Of a stretch of DNA of 64,000 nucleotides, positions 50,232 to 59,574 are shown piece by piece (the stretch's first letter is position 1; the number at the start of each line of letters is the position of its first letter). The translations under genes were made by a program, and so were the position numbers. The stretch spans positions 28,914 through 92,913 of the forward strand of contig JBBRBN010000001.1 of NCBI GenBank assembly GCA_038205755.1, given 5' to 3'. The stretch is from JANNWF01 sp038205755 (lineage in GTDB: Bacteria; Pseudomonadota; Gammaproteobacteria; Xanthomonadales; Xanthomonadaceae). The notes below the pieces were generated by a model. The model was not told the origin of the DNA, searched no databases, and was given only the letters and a program-made list of their open reading frames with translations.

Positions 50232-51425
50232 ATGTCCGCCATCGCCCGTTTTGCCGCCGAACTGGACGCCATCCGCGCCCAGGGCCTGTTCAAGACCGAG
50301 CGGGTCATCGCGTCGCCGCAATCCGCCGAGGTCACCCTCGCTGACGGCCGTCGCGTCCTCAACTTCTGCGCCAACAACTATCTTGGGCTGGCCGACCATC
50401 CGCAGGTGATCCAGGCGGCCAAGGATGCCCTCGACAGCCACGGCTTCGGCATGGCCAGCGTGCGCTTCATCTGCGGCACCCAGGACCTGCACAAGCAGCT
50501 GGAGGCGCGGATCGCCGGCTTTTTCGGGATGCAGGACAGCATCCTGTATGCCGCCTGTTTCGATGCCAACGGCGGGCTGTTCGAGCCGCTGCTCGGCGAA
50601 CAGGACGCGGTGATTTCCGATGCGTTGAACCACGCGTCGATCATTGACGGGGTGCGGCTGTGCAAGGCCAGGCGCTTTCGCTACGCCAACCGCGACATGG
50701 CGGATCTCGAACAGCAGCTGCAGCGGGCGCGCAACGAGGGGGCGCAGACCGTCCTCATCACCACCGACGGCGTGTTTTCGATGGATGGCACCATCGCACC
50801 GCTCGAGGCGATCACAACGCTGGCGGCGCGCTACGACGCACTGGTGCATATCGACGAATGCCACGCCACCGGCTTCCTTGGCGCAAGCGGCCGCGGATCG
50901 GCGGAAGTGTGCGGGGTGCTGGATCGGATCGACATCGTTACCGGCACATTGGGCAAGGCACTCGGCGGCGCGCTTGGCGGCTTTACCGCCGGACGTACCG
51001 AAGTCATCGAATTGCTGCGCCAGCGCTCCCGTCCCTACCTGTTCTCCAATTCGCTGCCACCGCATGTGGTCGCCGCCGGCAGCGCCGTGTTCGACATGCT
51101 GGCCGGCGCCGATGATCTGCGCCAGCGCCTCGCCGACAACACGCGCCACTTCCGGCAGCGCATGACGGCGGCGGGCTTCGAGCTGAAGCCGGGTGAGCAC
51201 CCGATCTGCCCGGTGATGCTGCACGACGCGCCGCTGGCGCAGCGCTTCGCCGAGCGTCTACTGGAAGAAGGTATTTACGCCGTCGGTTTTTTCTTTCCCG
51301 TCGTGCCCAAGGGCCAGGCGCGAATCCGCACCCAGATGTCGGCAGCGCACAGCCGTGAACAGCTTGACCGCGCGATCGACGCATTCACCCGGGTCGGCCG
51401 GGAACTCGGCGTGCTGCCATCATGA
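50232..51425 (+). CDS. kbl: 2-amino-3-ketobutyrate CoA ligase (glycine C-acetyltransferase)
   Basis: PLP enzyme cleaving 2-amino-3-ketobutyrate with CoA to glycine and acetyl-CoA, completing threonine degradation begun by Tdh. 397 residues, normal. FCANNYLGLADHPQVIQAAK, the DECHATGFLGASGRG block and the PLP Lys242 in TGTLGKALGGALGG (Lys244 in E. coli). The stop overlaps the next start (ATGA). Confidence 0.96.
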   Translation: MSAIARFAAELDAIRAQGLFKTERVIASPQSAEVTLADGRRVLNFCANNYLGLADHPQVIQAAKDALDSHGFGMASVRFICGTQDLHKQLEARIAGFFGMQDSILYAACFDANGGLFEPLLGEQDAVISDALNHASIIDGVRLCKARRFRYANRDMADLEQQLQRARNEGAQTVLITTDGVFSMDGTIAPLEAITTLAARYDALVHIDECHATGFLGASGRGSAEVCGVLDRIDIVTGTLGKALGGALGGFTAGRTEVIELLRQRSRPYLFSNSLPPHVVAAGSAVFDMLAGADDLRQRLADNTRHFRQRMTAAGFELKPGEHPICPVMLHDAPLAQRFAERLLEEGIYAVGFFFPVVPKGQARIRTQMSAAHSREQLDRAIDAFTRVGRELGVLPS

Positions 51426-52255
51426 TCGCTCTCCGCCAGCCGCTCGCGATTCCGCTCTTTTTGGCACTGCTCTGGCCCGCGACCTCCCGCGCTGCAAACG
51501 ACGTCATCGAGCCGCTTGATCGGTTGCGGATCAGTGCCGGCACGTTCTCGAACAATTTGACTCTGGAGGGGCGAGTCGACGGCACGGCAGCATTTGATGG
51601 CTCGGAGCGCGATTTCGACGATGAGCTGGACTTCGGCAATCGGCGCTCGGTCGAATTGCTGGAGCTGGGCTGGCGCCCCTTCGAACGCCACGAGGTGAAC
51701 CTGCGTCACTATCGCGACGCCCGGCGCCGCACTGCGGTATTGAACGATGAGCTGCGCTTCGCCGGCGAGGTATTTCCGTTCGCCGTGGAAGTGGAGGGCC
51801 GCGCGGCGTTCCAGGCGTTGGAATTCAGCTACACCGGCTGGATTCACTCATCGCCACGCTCGGCGCTGGGCGTTCAACTTGGGGTGTTGCGTCTGTCGGG
51901 CAGCCTGTCGATAGCCGGCGAGATCCGCAGCCAGGAGTTTGGCGTCGCGCGCGGCAAAGCAAGCGTCTCGGACCGCCTGCATGCGCCACTCATCGGGCTC
52001 AGCGCCCGCCATGTGCTGGTTTCTCGCGTGCGCGTATTTGCCGACGCGCGGGCCATCAGATTGAACCACGAGGGCATTGACGGCAGCGCGCTGTCAGCGA
52101 CGGCTGGCGTGGAGTTCTTCGCCACCCGGTCGCTGGCGCTGGTCCTGCAGTACTCCGACACATGGGTAGAAGCCGAGCGTCGCAGCAGCAACTTCAGCGG
52201 ACGGCTGGAGGTGGGCTTCAGCGGCCCGCAGGCGCTGCTTCGCTCGCGGATGTAG
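51422..52255 (+). CDS. Hypothetical outer-membrane beta-barrel-like protein
   Basis: 277 residues. Signal peptide 1-24. The remainder has alternating hydrophobic and polar short strands (VELLELGWRPFERHEVNLRH, AFQALEFSYTGWIHSSPRSA, LALVLQYSDTWVEAERRSSN) suggesting a barrel. Its start is coupled to kbl by ATGA, and its 3' end overlaps the convergent amidohydrolase gene by 38 bases. No family recognised. Confidence 0.6.
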   Translation: MIALRQPLAIPLFLALLWPATSRAANDVIEPLDRLRISAGTFSNNLTLEGRVDGTAAFDGSERDFDDELDFGNRRSVELLELGWRPFERHEVNLRHYRDARRRTAVLNDELRFAGEVFPFAVEVEGRAAFQALEFSYTGWIHSSPRSALGVQLGVLRLSGSLSIAGEIRSQEFGVARGKASVSDRLHAPLIGLSARHVLVSRVRVFADARAIRLNHEGIDGSALSATAGVEFFATRSLALVLQYSDTWVEAERRSSNFSGRLEVGFSGPQALLRSRM

Positions 52256-53648
52256 GTGATTGAGGGGGTTGTGCGGAGCCCGGCGCGTTCCGATAGCGCT
52301 GGCGATACTTCTCGTACAGCCGCGTCTGTCGCGAGCTGAGGTCAATTTCGCGTCCGGCAATCCAGGCACGCTCGACTTGGGTGGAGACCTCCAGCGGATC
52401 GCCGTCGGCGACAAACAGGGTGGCATCCTTGTCCACCTCAAGTGAACCGACGCGACCGGCAACGCCGAGAATCTGCGCGGGGTAAAGCGTGATCGCGCGC
52501 ATCGCTTCAGCGTGCGGCAGCCCGTTGGCTACTGCGGTCGCGGCGTGGTAGGGAAGATTGCGCAGATTGGAGGTATGCGCCTCGAATCCGTCATCTGGGA
52601 TGGCTATCGCAAAGCGCACGCCCGCCTCAAACAGCCGTGCCGGATTGGCGTACGCGGCATCGACCGGATCGTGCCTGCGCAGCGGCAGCAGATGGGTCCC
52701 GCCGACGATCACCGCTGCGTTTGCTGCGCGCAGGGCGTCGGTGACCCGCCAGGCCTCCAGTCCGCCAGAGATAATCGGTACAACACGATGACGGGCAGCG
52801 AACGCCAGCGCCTGCTCGATCGCCGGCGCCGCATCGGCGTGGAAAATTACCGGGCGCTCGCGAGCGATGAACGGCGCCATCGCGGCCAGCCGCAGGTCCG
52901 CCACGTCGGGTGGCCGTTGCGCAACGGCCTGCGCATAAGCGTGGGCTTGACGGAACGCGAGATCGAGCGATTCAAGCTGCTCAGTGCGCGCCTTCGCTGC
53001 CCGCTCCAGCGCCTCGGCGGGGAGCCAACCCGGCGCCGCCTGTGGCCAGACCACGTGCAGCGCGAGCGGCGCAGCCACCTGCATCTCATCAATGGTCCAG
53101 CCCTCCAGCTGCAGCAGCACCGAAGTGCCGACGATGCCTGCTGGCCCGCCAGGCCGGCTGAGCGCGAGCAGCACACCGTTGGCCCGCGCCACCGGGATGT
53201 ACTCGCTGTCTGGATTAATTGCGACCTCGGCTCGGATGTTGGCGGCGTTGCCGCCGACCTCGGTCAAATCCACCGTTGCACGCACCGCACCGATCTCGCT
53301 CAGGCCGATCACGCTGTTGGCGGATAGCAATCCGGGATAGACGCGCCGGCCGGCAAGGTCGATAACTTCGCTGTCGGCGACACTGACCTCGTCGCCACCG
53401 ATCGCCACGATCTTGCCATCGGCAATCCGCAGGCGACCGCCTGCGAGCATCGGACCGCTCTGCGGATAGATGTCCGCATTCACCAGCGTCACCGCGCCGG
53501 CCGGTTTCGATGCCGGGACGTTGTCGTGCGCCATGAGCGGAGCACCCGGAAGCGCCATCGTCAAAGACAGAAGAAGCCTCTGACCGCGATCAACCATGAG
53601 GCGTCCGGCCGGCTGCCGACCGCTCTGCGAACTCGGCTCAGTGGCCAT
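52218..53648 (-). CDS. Exported amidohydrolase-fold protein with degenerate metal site
   Basis: 476 residues (or 459 from ATG at 53597, which begins closer to the signal-like segment QRLLLSLTMALPGAP). The N-terminal sandwich and barrel entry read RVYPGLLSANSVIGLSEIGA, where active amidohydrolases have PGxIDxHxH; the HxH is absent. ERPVIFHADAAPAIEQALAF and AITLYPAQILGVAGRVGSLE keep the fold. It may be a non-catalytic partner of the larger amidohydrolase immediately upstream, with which it overlaps by 11 bases. Confidence 0.78.
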   Translation of the reverse strand: MATEPSSQSGRQPAGRLMVDRGQRLLLSLTMALPGAPLMAHDNVPASKPAGAVTLVNADIYPQSGPMLAGGRLRIADGKIVAIGGDEVSVADSEVIDLAGRRVYPGLLSANSVIGLSEIGAVRATVDLTEVGGNAANIRAEVAINPDSEYIPVARANGVLLALSRPGGPAGIVGTSVLLQLEGWTIDEMQVAAPLALHVVWPQAAPGWLPAEALERAAKARTEQLESLDLAFRQAHAYAQAVAQRPPDVADLRLAAMAPFIARERPVIFHADAAPAIEQALAFAARHRVVPIISGGLEAWRVTDALRAANAAVIVGGTHLLPLRRHDPVDAAYANPARLFEAGVRFAIAIPDDGFEAHTSNLRNLPYHAATAVANGLPHAEAMRAITLYPAQILGVAGRVGSLEVDKDATLFVADGDPLEVSTQVERAWIAGREIDLSSRQTRLYEKYRQRYRNAPGSAQPPQSPTSASEAAPAGR

Positions 53649-56600
53649 GGGACTGGATCTCGCAGCTGTTGATGTTCTGGCCACTTCCATAGATGCCGCG
53701 CCCCGCCGCGTAGCGCAGCCATGGGCTGGCGCGCTGGGTCGATGGGGCGGCAGCCTCGCCTGCCGCCGCGGTCGCTGCTTCCGGCGGCGACGCATCGAGC
53801 GACAGCTCCTTTGATCGCGCTGCTGCGGCCAGCGCCAGGAGTCGCTCCCGATCCTGCAGCGCGGCGCGCTGCAGGTTGGCATCCTCGTCGCGATCAAACA
53901 TGCGGCGACCGTCGATCCAGGTCTGTTCAACGCGCGACATGCTGGATAGCGGCGGCCCGCTCCAGAGCACAAAATCCGCATCCAGCCCCTCGGCAAGGGA
54001 ACCCACCCGATCATCGATTCGCAGCTGCCTGGCGGGATTGAGCGTCACCAGCTTGAGCGCGTCTTCGGCTGACATGCCGCCGTACTTGATGGCCTTGGCG
54101 GCCTCGGTGTTCAACCGCCGCGACAGCTCGTCGCTATCGGAGTTGAACGAGGCAAGCACACCCTGCGACGTCAGCAGCGCCGCCTGATAGGGAATAGCGT
54201 CAAAGGCCTCGTGCTTGAATGACCACCAGTCCGCGAACATTGAAGCGCCCGCACCAATCGAGGCGATTTCCGCCGCGACCTTGTACCCCTCAAGCACGTG
54301 CTGGAAGGTCGCTACCGGCAGTCCGTACTCCTGCGCCAGCCGCACAAACATCAGAATCTCGTCCTGCCGATAGGAATGAATGTGGATCAATCGCTCGCCG
54401 GCCAGAATCTCGGCCAGCGCTTCCAGCCGCAGATCGCGGCGCACCCGCTCGCCGCCCTTTCCTTGGCGGGCGCGGGCGTAGGCACGCGCGGCATTGAAGT
54501 GCTCGCGCATGATCTGCTCGACACCCATTCGGGTCTGCGGATAGCGGCTGGTGTAGGCGTCACCCCAGTTGGACTGCTTGACGTTCTCGCCCAGCGCGAA
54601 CTTCACACCGGCGGGTGCGCCCTCAAAGCGCAATCCGGCAGCGTCGGCTCCCCAGCGCAATTTGATCACCGCGTTCTGCCCACCCATCGGATTCGCGGAC
54701 CCGTGCAGCAGGTTTGCCGCGGTCACTCCGCCGGCCAGCTGACGATAAATGCTGATATCGGTGGGATCAATCACATCACCGATCCGCACTTCGGTGGTGA
54801 CCGCGTGCGACGGCTCGTTGACGTTGCGGGCAATCGCGGTGTGGGAGTGGGCGTCGACCAGTCCCGGAGTCAAATGCCGTCCGGTTGCCTCAATCACCTG
54901 CGCCCCGCGCGGGACGGCAAGGTCGCGGCCGACCGCGATGATCTTGCCGGCCTGGACCAGCATATCTCCGATATCCACCACCCCTTGATTGGTATTGGTC
55001 CACAGCGTCGCGCCGCGAACCAGCAGCACGCTGGGCTGCGCGGGCAGCTCGCGCGCATACTCGCCGGCCGGGTAGCCTGCCACGGTCGGGATAGCCTGCG
55101 GCGACACCGCCTCCGCTGTGTCCAACGGGTCGGGGCTGCTCGCGCCCGTCGCCTTGGAAATGGTTGCCTCCACGCCCACCAGCCGACCGTTGGCCAGGGC
55201 CCGGTGACCGCGTATCACCACGCCATCGCCGGCGTCTGACACAGCGACCAACTCGATTCGAGCCATCCCCTGCTCGCCACCGAACAGCGCGGCGGGAGGG
55301 AGCCCCGTGATTCGGTCGGCATCGCGCTTGAGCTTGAAGCGCTGGCCACCCGCATCTACGTCAAGCGCCTTAGCGTCGCCACTCACTGTCCAGCGGATCG
55401 GACCGATCTGGTCGGCCCAGCGCAGCGACCACTCGCCAATCAGCTCCGGCGAATCCAGCGGAGTGATTTCATGACGCTCCCCTTCGACCCAGACTTCGAA
55501 CGTTTTCGCGCTGTCGCTTCGAAACAGATCCGCATCAGCCACCAGCAGATTGGCAAGCTGGCCACGTTGAACGCGGCCGATGCGCGCCGACTCACCGAGC
55601 AGATCAGCAGGAACCAGGGTCAGGGCGCGCAAGGCATCATCTTCGGAAAGTCCTGCCGCCACCGCCTTGCGAACATTGGGCCAGAACTGCTTGGCCGAGT
55701 CCTTCATCCCGTGGGTCGTCAGCGCAAACGAAATGCCGGCAGACGCGACCCGGGCCGGATTGGCAGGCGCCTGCTCCCAGTGCTGCAACTCTGCAAGCGA
55801 AAGTGAAAGCCCTGTTTCCGCATCCTCAACGGCCGGTGGCGCAGGGAAATTCAGCGGGAGAACCAGTGACATCCTGGCGGCACGTGCACCAGTCAGCAGC
55901 CGATACTCGTGCCCGCTGCCCACCGCCACCGCCTGCAGTCCGAATTCGTCGCGCAGTCGCATCACGCGAGCCAGATCCAGCTCATCGTCCAGCTGGAAGA
56001 CAATCGGCTGCTTGCCGCTGACCGCCATGGCGAGGGCGTCGAGGGCGAGGTTCGACTCGATGCGCGGAGCGGGGGCGGTCGCACCCATCCCGGCCTGCCA
56101 TTTAGCGTCCAGCAGCGTCTGCCGGATCAGCGCAATTGCGCCCATCAGAGAGCCCGGGTATTCGCTGCCGTAGACGAAGTCGAAACCGATATGCTGGGCC
56201 ACACCGGAGCGCAGCAGCAATGTGTTCTTGCGCGGCGCGTCGCGCAGACTGAGCAGGGCGCTCTGACCCCGGAAAACGCCGGCTTGCGGAACCGCCAGTG
56301 CCGCGGTGAAGCCCAGCGTCCGGAGCGCCTTGCCGGCGTCAGCCAGAGGCTCCAGTTGCTCCGCGACCGACAGCTCCGGACGCACGCGCCGATTCCAATG
56401 TCTTGCACCCGCGACGCTTACTTGCTGCTCGTGCGCGGGTTGCCCATCGCCAGCCGCTGGAATGCCGCCGGCACGCATGCTGGCCGGAACGCCGACCTGC
56501 GCCACCATCTCAATCAAGCCTGCGAAGATGGTCTTGCCGTGCATGTCACGGGCTTCTGCACCGGGCGGAAGACGATCCCCCTGGGTGACCGACGCAATCC

Positions 56601-56814
56601 GTCCATTGCGGATTTCGACCACGCCACGCTCGATCACTTTTCCCGGCTCGACGACGATGCGGGTGTTGTGCAGCGCTACGTGAGACGCCGGACGATTGGC
56701 TACACCTTCACTGACGACCGTAGTGGTCGGCTCAGCAGCAACACAGGCGCCTGACAGCACCAGAAGCACAGCAGCCAGTCGACTCGCTGCCACACACAGG
56801 TTCACCTTCAACAT
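53638..56814 (-). CDS. Exported double amidohydrolase (degenerate N-terminal copy plus active-type C-terminal copy)
   Basis: 1058 residues with signal peptide (LAAVLLVLSGACVA). The first half (about 40-560) is an amidohydrolase-like unit reading KTIFAGLIEMVAQVG where the HxH motif should be. The second half (about 600-1000) has LTPGLVDAHSHTAIARN (His-x-His near 655), ERLIHIHSYRQDEILM and FNSDSDELSRRLNTEAAK, the metal and catalytic blocks. It probably hydrolyses a cyclic or peptide-like amide in the periplasm; the substrate is unknown. The ATG at 56814 starts the signal peptide. Confidence 0.85.
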   Translation of the reverse strand: MLKVNLCVAASRLAAVLLVLSGACVAAEPTTTVVSEGVANRPASHVALHNTRIVVEPGKVIERGVVEIRNGRIASVTQGDRLPPGAEARDMHGKTIFAGLIEMVAQVGVPASMRAGGIPAAGDGQPAHEQQVSVAGARHWNRRVRPELSVAEQLEPLADAGKALRTLGFTAALAVPQAGVFRGQSALLSLRDAPRKNTLLLRSGVAQHIGFDFVYGSEYPGSLMGAIALIRQTLLDAKWQAGMGATAPAPRIESNLALDALAMAVSGKQPIVFQLDDELDLARVMRLRDEFGLQAVAVGSGHEYRLLTGARAARMSLVLPLNFPAPPAVEDAETGLSLSLAELQHWEQAPANPARVASAGISFALTTHGMKDSAKQFWPNVRKAVAAGLSEDDALRALTLVPADLLGESARIGRVQRGQLANLLVADADLFRSDSAKTFEVWVEGERHEITPLDSPELIGEWSLRWADQIGPIRWTVSGDAKALDVDAGGQRFKLKRDADRITGLPPAALFGGEQGMARIELVAVSDAGDGVVIRGHRALANGRLVGVEATISKATGASSPDPLDTAEAVSPQAIPTVAGYPAGEYARELPAQPSVLLVRGATLWTNTNQGVVDIGDMLVQAGKIIAVGRDLAVPRGAQVIEATGRHLTPGLVDAHSHTAIARNVNEPSHAVTTEVRIGDVIDPTDISIYRQLAGGVTAANLLHGSANPMGGQNAVIKLRWGADAAGLRFEGAPAGVKFALGENVKQSNWGDAYTSRYPQTRMGVEQIMREHFNAARAYARARQGKGGERVRRDLRLEALAEILAGERLIHIHSYRQDEILMFVRLAQEYGLPVATFQHVLEGYKVAAEIASIGAGASMFADWWSFKHEAFDAIPYQAALLTSQGVLASFNSDSDELSRRLNTEAAKAIKYGGMSAEDALKLVTLNPARQLRIDDRVGSLAEGLDADFVLWSGPPLSSMSRVEQTWIDGRRMFDRDEDANLQRAALQDRERLLALAAAARSKELSLDASPPEAATAAAGEAAAPSTQRASPWLRYAAGRGIYGSGQNINSCEIQSHGH

Positions 56815-56925
56815 GCTTGCTCCCGCCGGGCTTGCTCCGGGCGCACTACCCGTCGAGGCCACCAAGAATACCTGCAGTGCGGGCGGCTGGCCGCAGTAGC
56901 CGTCGCATGAACGGCTCCGTCTGGC

Positions 56926-58302
56926 TCAGGCGTTGGCCCGCTTGCGCACGATCAGCATCGCCAATTCCATCGACTGCTCATAGTTGAGACGCGGGTCGAC
57001 GCTGGAGCGGTAAGCCCGCTCAAGATCCGTCTCGGTCAGCTCGCGGGCCCCACCCAGGCACTCGGTGACATTTTCGCCGGTGAGCTCGAGATGGACGCCA
57101 CCGAGCCGGGTTCCCGCTGCGCTGTGGAGATCGAAAGCGAGGTCAAGCTCGCCGCGGATGTTCTCGAAGCGGCGGGTCTTGTAACCGTTGCCGGTGCTCT
57201 CGGTGTTGCCGTGCATCGGATCCGCCACCCACAGCACGCGCCTGCCTTCACGGCGAACCGCATCGAGCAGCGGCGGCAGCCCGGCCTCGATCTTGCTGCA
57301 ACCCATCCGGTGTATGAGCGTCAGCCGTCCCGGCTCGTCGGCCGGGTTGAGCCGGTCAATCAAACGCAGCAGCGCGCTCGGCGTCACGCTCGGCCCCACC
57401 TTGATCGCCAGGGGATTGCGCAGACCGCGCATGTATTCCACGTGTGCACCGTCCAACGCTGCAGTGCGCATGCCAATCCACGGATAGTGGGTCGAAAGAT
57501 TGAACCACCCCCACTGCCGCGGCACCTGCCGTGTCAGGCCCTGCTCGTAGTGCAACAGCAGCGCTTCGTGCGAGGTGTAGAAATCCACCCGGTTGAGGTT
57601 GTGTATCGACTCGCCAGACAGCGTTTCCATAAAGCGCACGGCGTCACCGATCGCCTCCACCCGCCGCTGATACTCGGCCGCCAGTGGCGAGTGCGCGACC
57701 CAGCCAAGATCCCAGTATTCCGGATGGTGCAGGTCGGCAAACCCGCCGTCGATCAGCGAGCGCACGAAATTCATCGTCATTGCAGATCGCGAATGACCGG
57801 TAATCATCCGCTGCGGGTCCGGCGCGCGCGCGGCCGCTTCGAACGAAGGAGCATTGATCAGGTCACCGCGATAACTCGGAAGGGTAACGCCGTCTCGCGT
57901 CTCCATGTCCGCCGACCGGGGCTTAGCGTATTGACCCGCGAACCGCCCGACCCGGATAACCGGCAGGCGCATGCCGTGGACCATCACCACGCTCATCTGC
58001 AGCAGCACCTTGAGCCGGTTGGAAATCAGTCCCGACTCGCAGTCACTGAAGCTCTCGGCGCAGTCGCCACCCTGCAACAGGAATCTGCGACCGTCTTGCG
58101 CGTCAGCGATTTGCCGGCGCAGAGCCAAAATCTCCCACGACGTTACCAGCGGCGGCAGGTGCTGCAGCTCAGACAGCGCCGTCGCCAGCGCCCCGCTGTC
58201 GGGATAAGCCGGCTGCTGCAGCGCGCAATGCGACTGCCAGGAATCGGGGGCCCAATTTTCGGGCAAGTGAACTGACTGCGGGCCGGAGTCGAGGGCGTTC
58301 AT
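56926..58302 (-). CDS. Class II (plant-type) DAHP synthase
   Basis: First step of the shikimate pathway: phosphoenolpyruvate plus erythrose 4-phosphate. 458 residues. The metal-site block LLQGGDCAESF includes Cys81; VIRVGRFAGQYAKPRS, YEQGLTR and WVADPMHGNT are class II signatures. The start at MNALDSGPQ is preferred over a much longer reading of low-similarity sequence. It is the aroF/aroG function in this window; class I genes are not seen here. Confidence 0.94.
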   Translation of the reverse strand: MNALDSGPQSVHLPENWAPDSWQSHCALQQPAYPDSGALATALSELQHLPPLVTSWEILALRRQIADAQDGRRFLLQGGDCAESFSDCESGLISNRLKVLLQMSVVMVHGMRLPVIRVGRFAGQYAKPRSADMETRDGVTLPSYRGDLINAPSFEAAARAPDPQRMITGHSRSAMTMNFVRSLIDGGFADLHHPEYWDLGWVAHSPLAAEYQRRVEAIGDAVRFMETLSGESIHNLNRVDFYTSHEALLLHYEQGLTRQVPRQWGWFNLSTHYPWIGMRTAALDGAHVEYMRGLRNPLAIKVGPSVTPSALLRLIDRLNPADEPGRLTLIHRMGCSKIEAGLPPLLDAVRREGRRVLWVADPMHGNTESTGNGYKTRRFENIRGELDLAFDLHSAAGTRLGGVHLELTGENVTECLGGARELTETDLERAYRSSVDPRLNYEQSMELAMLIVRKRANA

Positions 58303-58379
58303 TGGTTGGTGGTTTGTGCGGTGCATCATTGCATCATGCCACAGCAAAACTGTGGCGCAAGCGGAGGTCCCCACGCGGC

Positions 58380-58880
58380 TTAGCGCCGCCGGAATCCAGC
58401 GAAAAGCGCACTCAACGTCAGGATGACGAAGCAGACCAACGTCCAGCCCGGCATTGACACACCGGCAAATGCCCAATCGACCTTCGCACATTCCCCCGAG
58501 CCTGCCAGCACCTTGGACAGCGCGTCCTGCCAGGGGAGCGCATCGAGGAGGTAGTCCAGACCGGGACCGCAGGCAGGCACCTCGTCAGGTGGCAAGTTCT
58601 GCATACGCACGTGCTGGACCGCAACTGCGCCACCAGCGACGCCGCAAAGACCCGCCAGCACGCCATACGTTGCCCGTGCATTGCGACCCGAAGGCCCATG
58701 TATCGCCCCGAGCAAACAGACCAGCCCGAATGCGGCGAAGGCGACGCGCTGCAGCACACACATCGGACAGGGGTCGATAAACAGCACGTGCTGGACGTAC
58801 AGCGCGTAGGCGAGCAAAAGTGCGCAGGCCAGGGCGCCAAACGCGCAATGCGTGCGAAACGACCATTTCAGTGGATTCAT
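58380..58880 (-). CDS. dsbB: Disulfide bond formation protein B
   Basis: Inner-membrane quinone reductase reoxidising DsbA. 166 residues with four helices. Cys38-Cys41 (DPCPMC) is the quinone-side pair, and Cys104 and Cys131 in the second periplasmic loop are the DsbA-side pair. All four cysteines are present, at almost the E. coli positions. It stands between aroG-type and rplQ genes on the minus strand. Confidence 0.94.
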   Translation of the reverse strand: MNPLKWSFRTHCAFGALACALLLAYALYVQHVLFIDPCPMCVLQRVAFAAFGLVCLLGAIHGPSGRNARATYGVLAGLCGVAGGAVAVQHVRMQNLPPDEVPACGPGLDYLLDALPWQDALSKVLAGSGECAKVDWAFAGVSMPGWTLVCFVILTLSALFAGFRRR

Positions 58881-59003
58881 CGCGGAAACCGACCTTTTCG
58901 GATGCAGACGATAAAATCTGACCGGTTGACCTCATCGGAGTTCCGTGCGATTCGACCACGGGCGTCAGCCCAACGTCCAATCACCCGGCCCGACCACATT
59001 CCA

Positions 59004-59035
59004 GAAAAAAAAACCCCGGCCGAAGCCGGGGTTTT
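59004..59035 (-). terminator. Rho-independent terminator of the alpha operon (UUCG loop)
   Basis: On the minus strand AAAACCCCGGC (complement of 59025-59035) pairs with GCCGGGGTTTT (complement of 59010-59020) around TTCG, followed by a T-run of about nine. It lies 18 bases after rplQ. Confidence 0.93.
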
Positions 59036-59052
59036 CGAGGTTGCTATGAGGA

Positions 59053-59433
59053 CTACTCGGCCGCCGCCTGCGGAGCCGGGCGATCCATCAGCTCGACATA
59101 CGCCATCGGCGCGTTGTCGCCGTCACGGAATCCACATTTCAGGATACGCAGATAACCACCAGGACGAGCCCGGAAACGCGGACCAAGCTCGACAAACAGT
59201 TTCCCGACCGCCTGCTTGTCGCGCAGCCGGGAAAACGCCAGCCGGCGATTGGCGACGCCATCGGTCTTGGCCAGAGTGATCAGGGGCTCAGCAACGCGGC
59301 GCAGCTCCTTCGCCTTGGGAACAGTCGTGCGGATGAGTTCGTGCTTGATCAGCGACGCCGCCATATTGCGAAACATCGCTTCACGGTGGGAGCTGGTCCG
59401 GTTGAGTTTGCGTCCGGAGTTGCGGTGGCGCAT
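59053..59433 (-). CDS. rplQ: 50S ribosomal protein bL17
   Basis: 126 residues. MRHRNSGRKLNRTSSHREAM and ASLIKHELIRTTVPKAKELR are the conserved N-terminal core. Last gene of the alpha ribosomal operon, just before its terminator; the C-terminus is short and Ala-rich. Confidence 0.98.
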   Translation of the reverse strand: MRHRNSGRKLNRTSSHREAMFRNMAASLIKHELIRTTVPKAKELRRVAEPLITLAKTDGVANRRLAFSRLRDKQAVGKLFVELGPRFRARPGGYLRILKCGFRDGDNAPMAYVELMDRPAPQAAAE

Positions 59434-59574
59434 GGTCGTGATTCCTAGTGAGTTCTTTTCGCTCTAAACCAGTCTTGGCTACCCTTGGCGCAGTGTAACC
59501 AGCGCCAGATTGCCCTGTCCGATCAGTCTGATCGGCCTAGCCACGGGGCGCGCCGAACGGCACGCGAACCCGCA

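Noticed and set aside
53649..54014. N-terminal extension of the smaller amidohydrolase gene
   Set aside because: It would run in a different frame through the larger amidohydrolase gene and is Arg/Pro-rich shadow sequence.
53638..56814. Two separate amidohydrolase genes joined by a missing stop
   Set aside because: The frame is continuous, and double-domain proteins of this length occur in the family.
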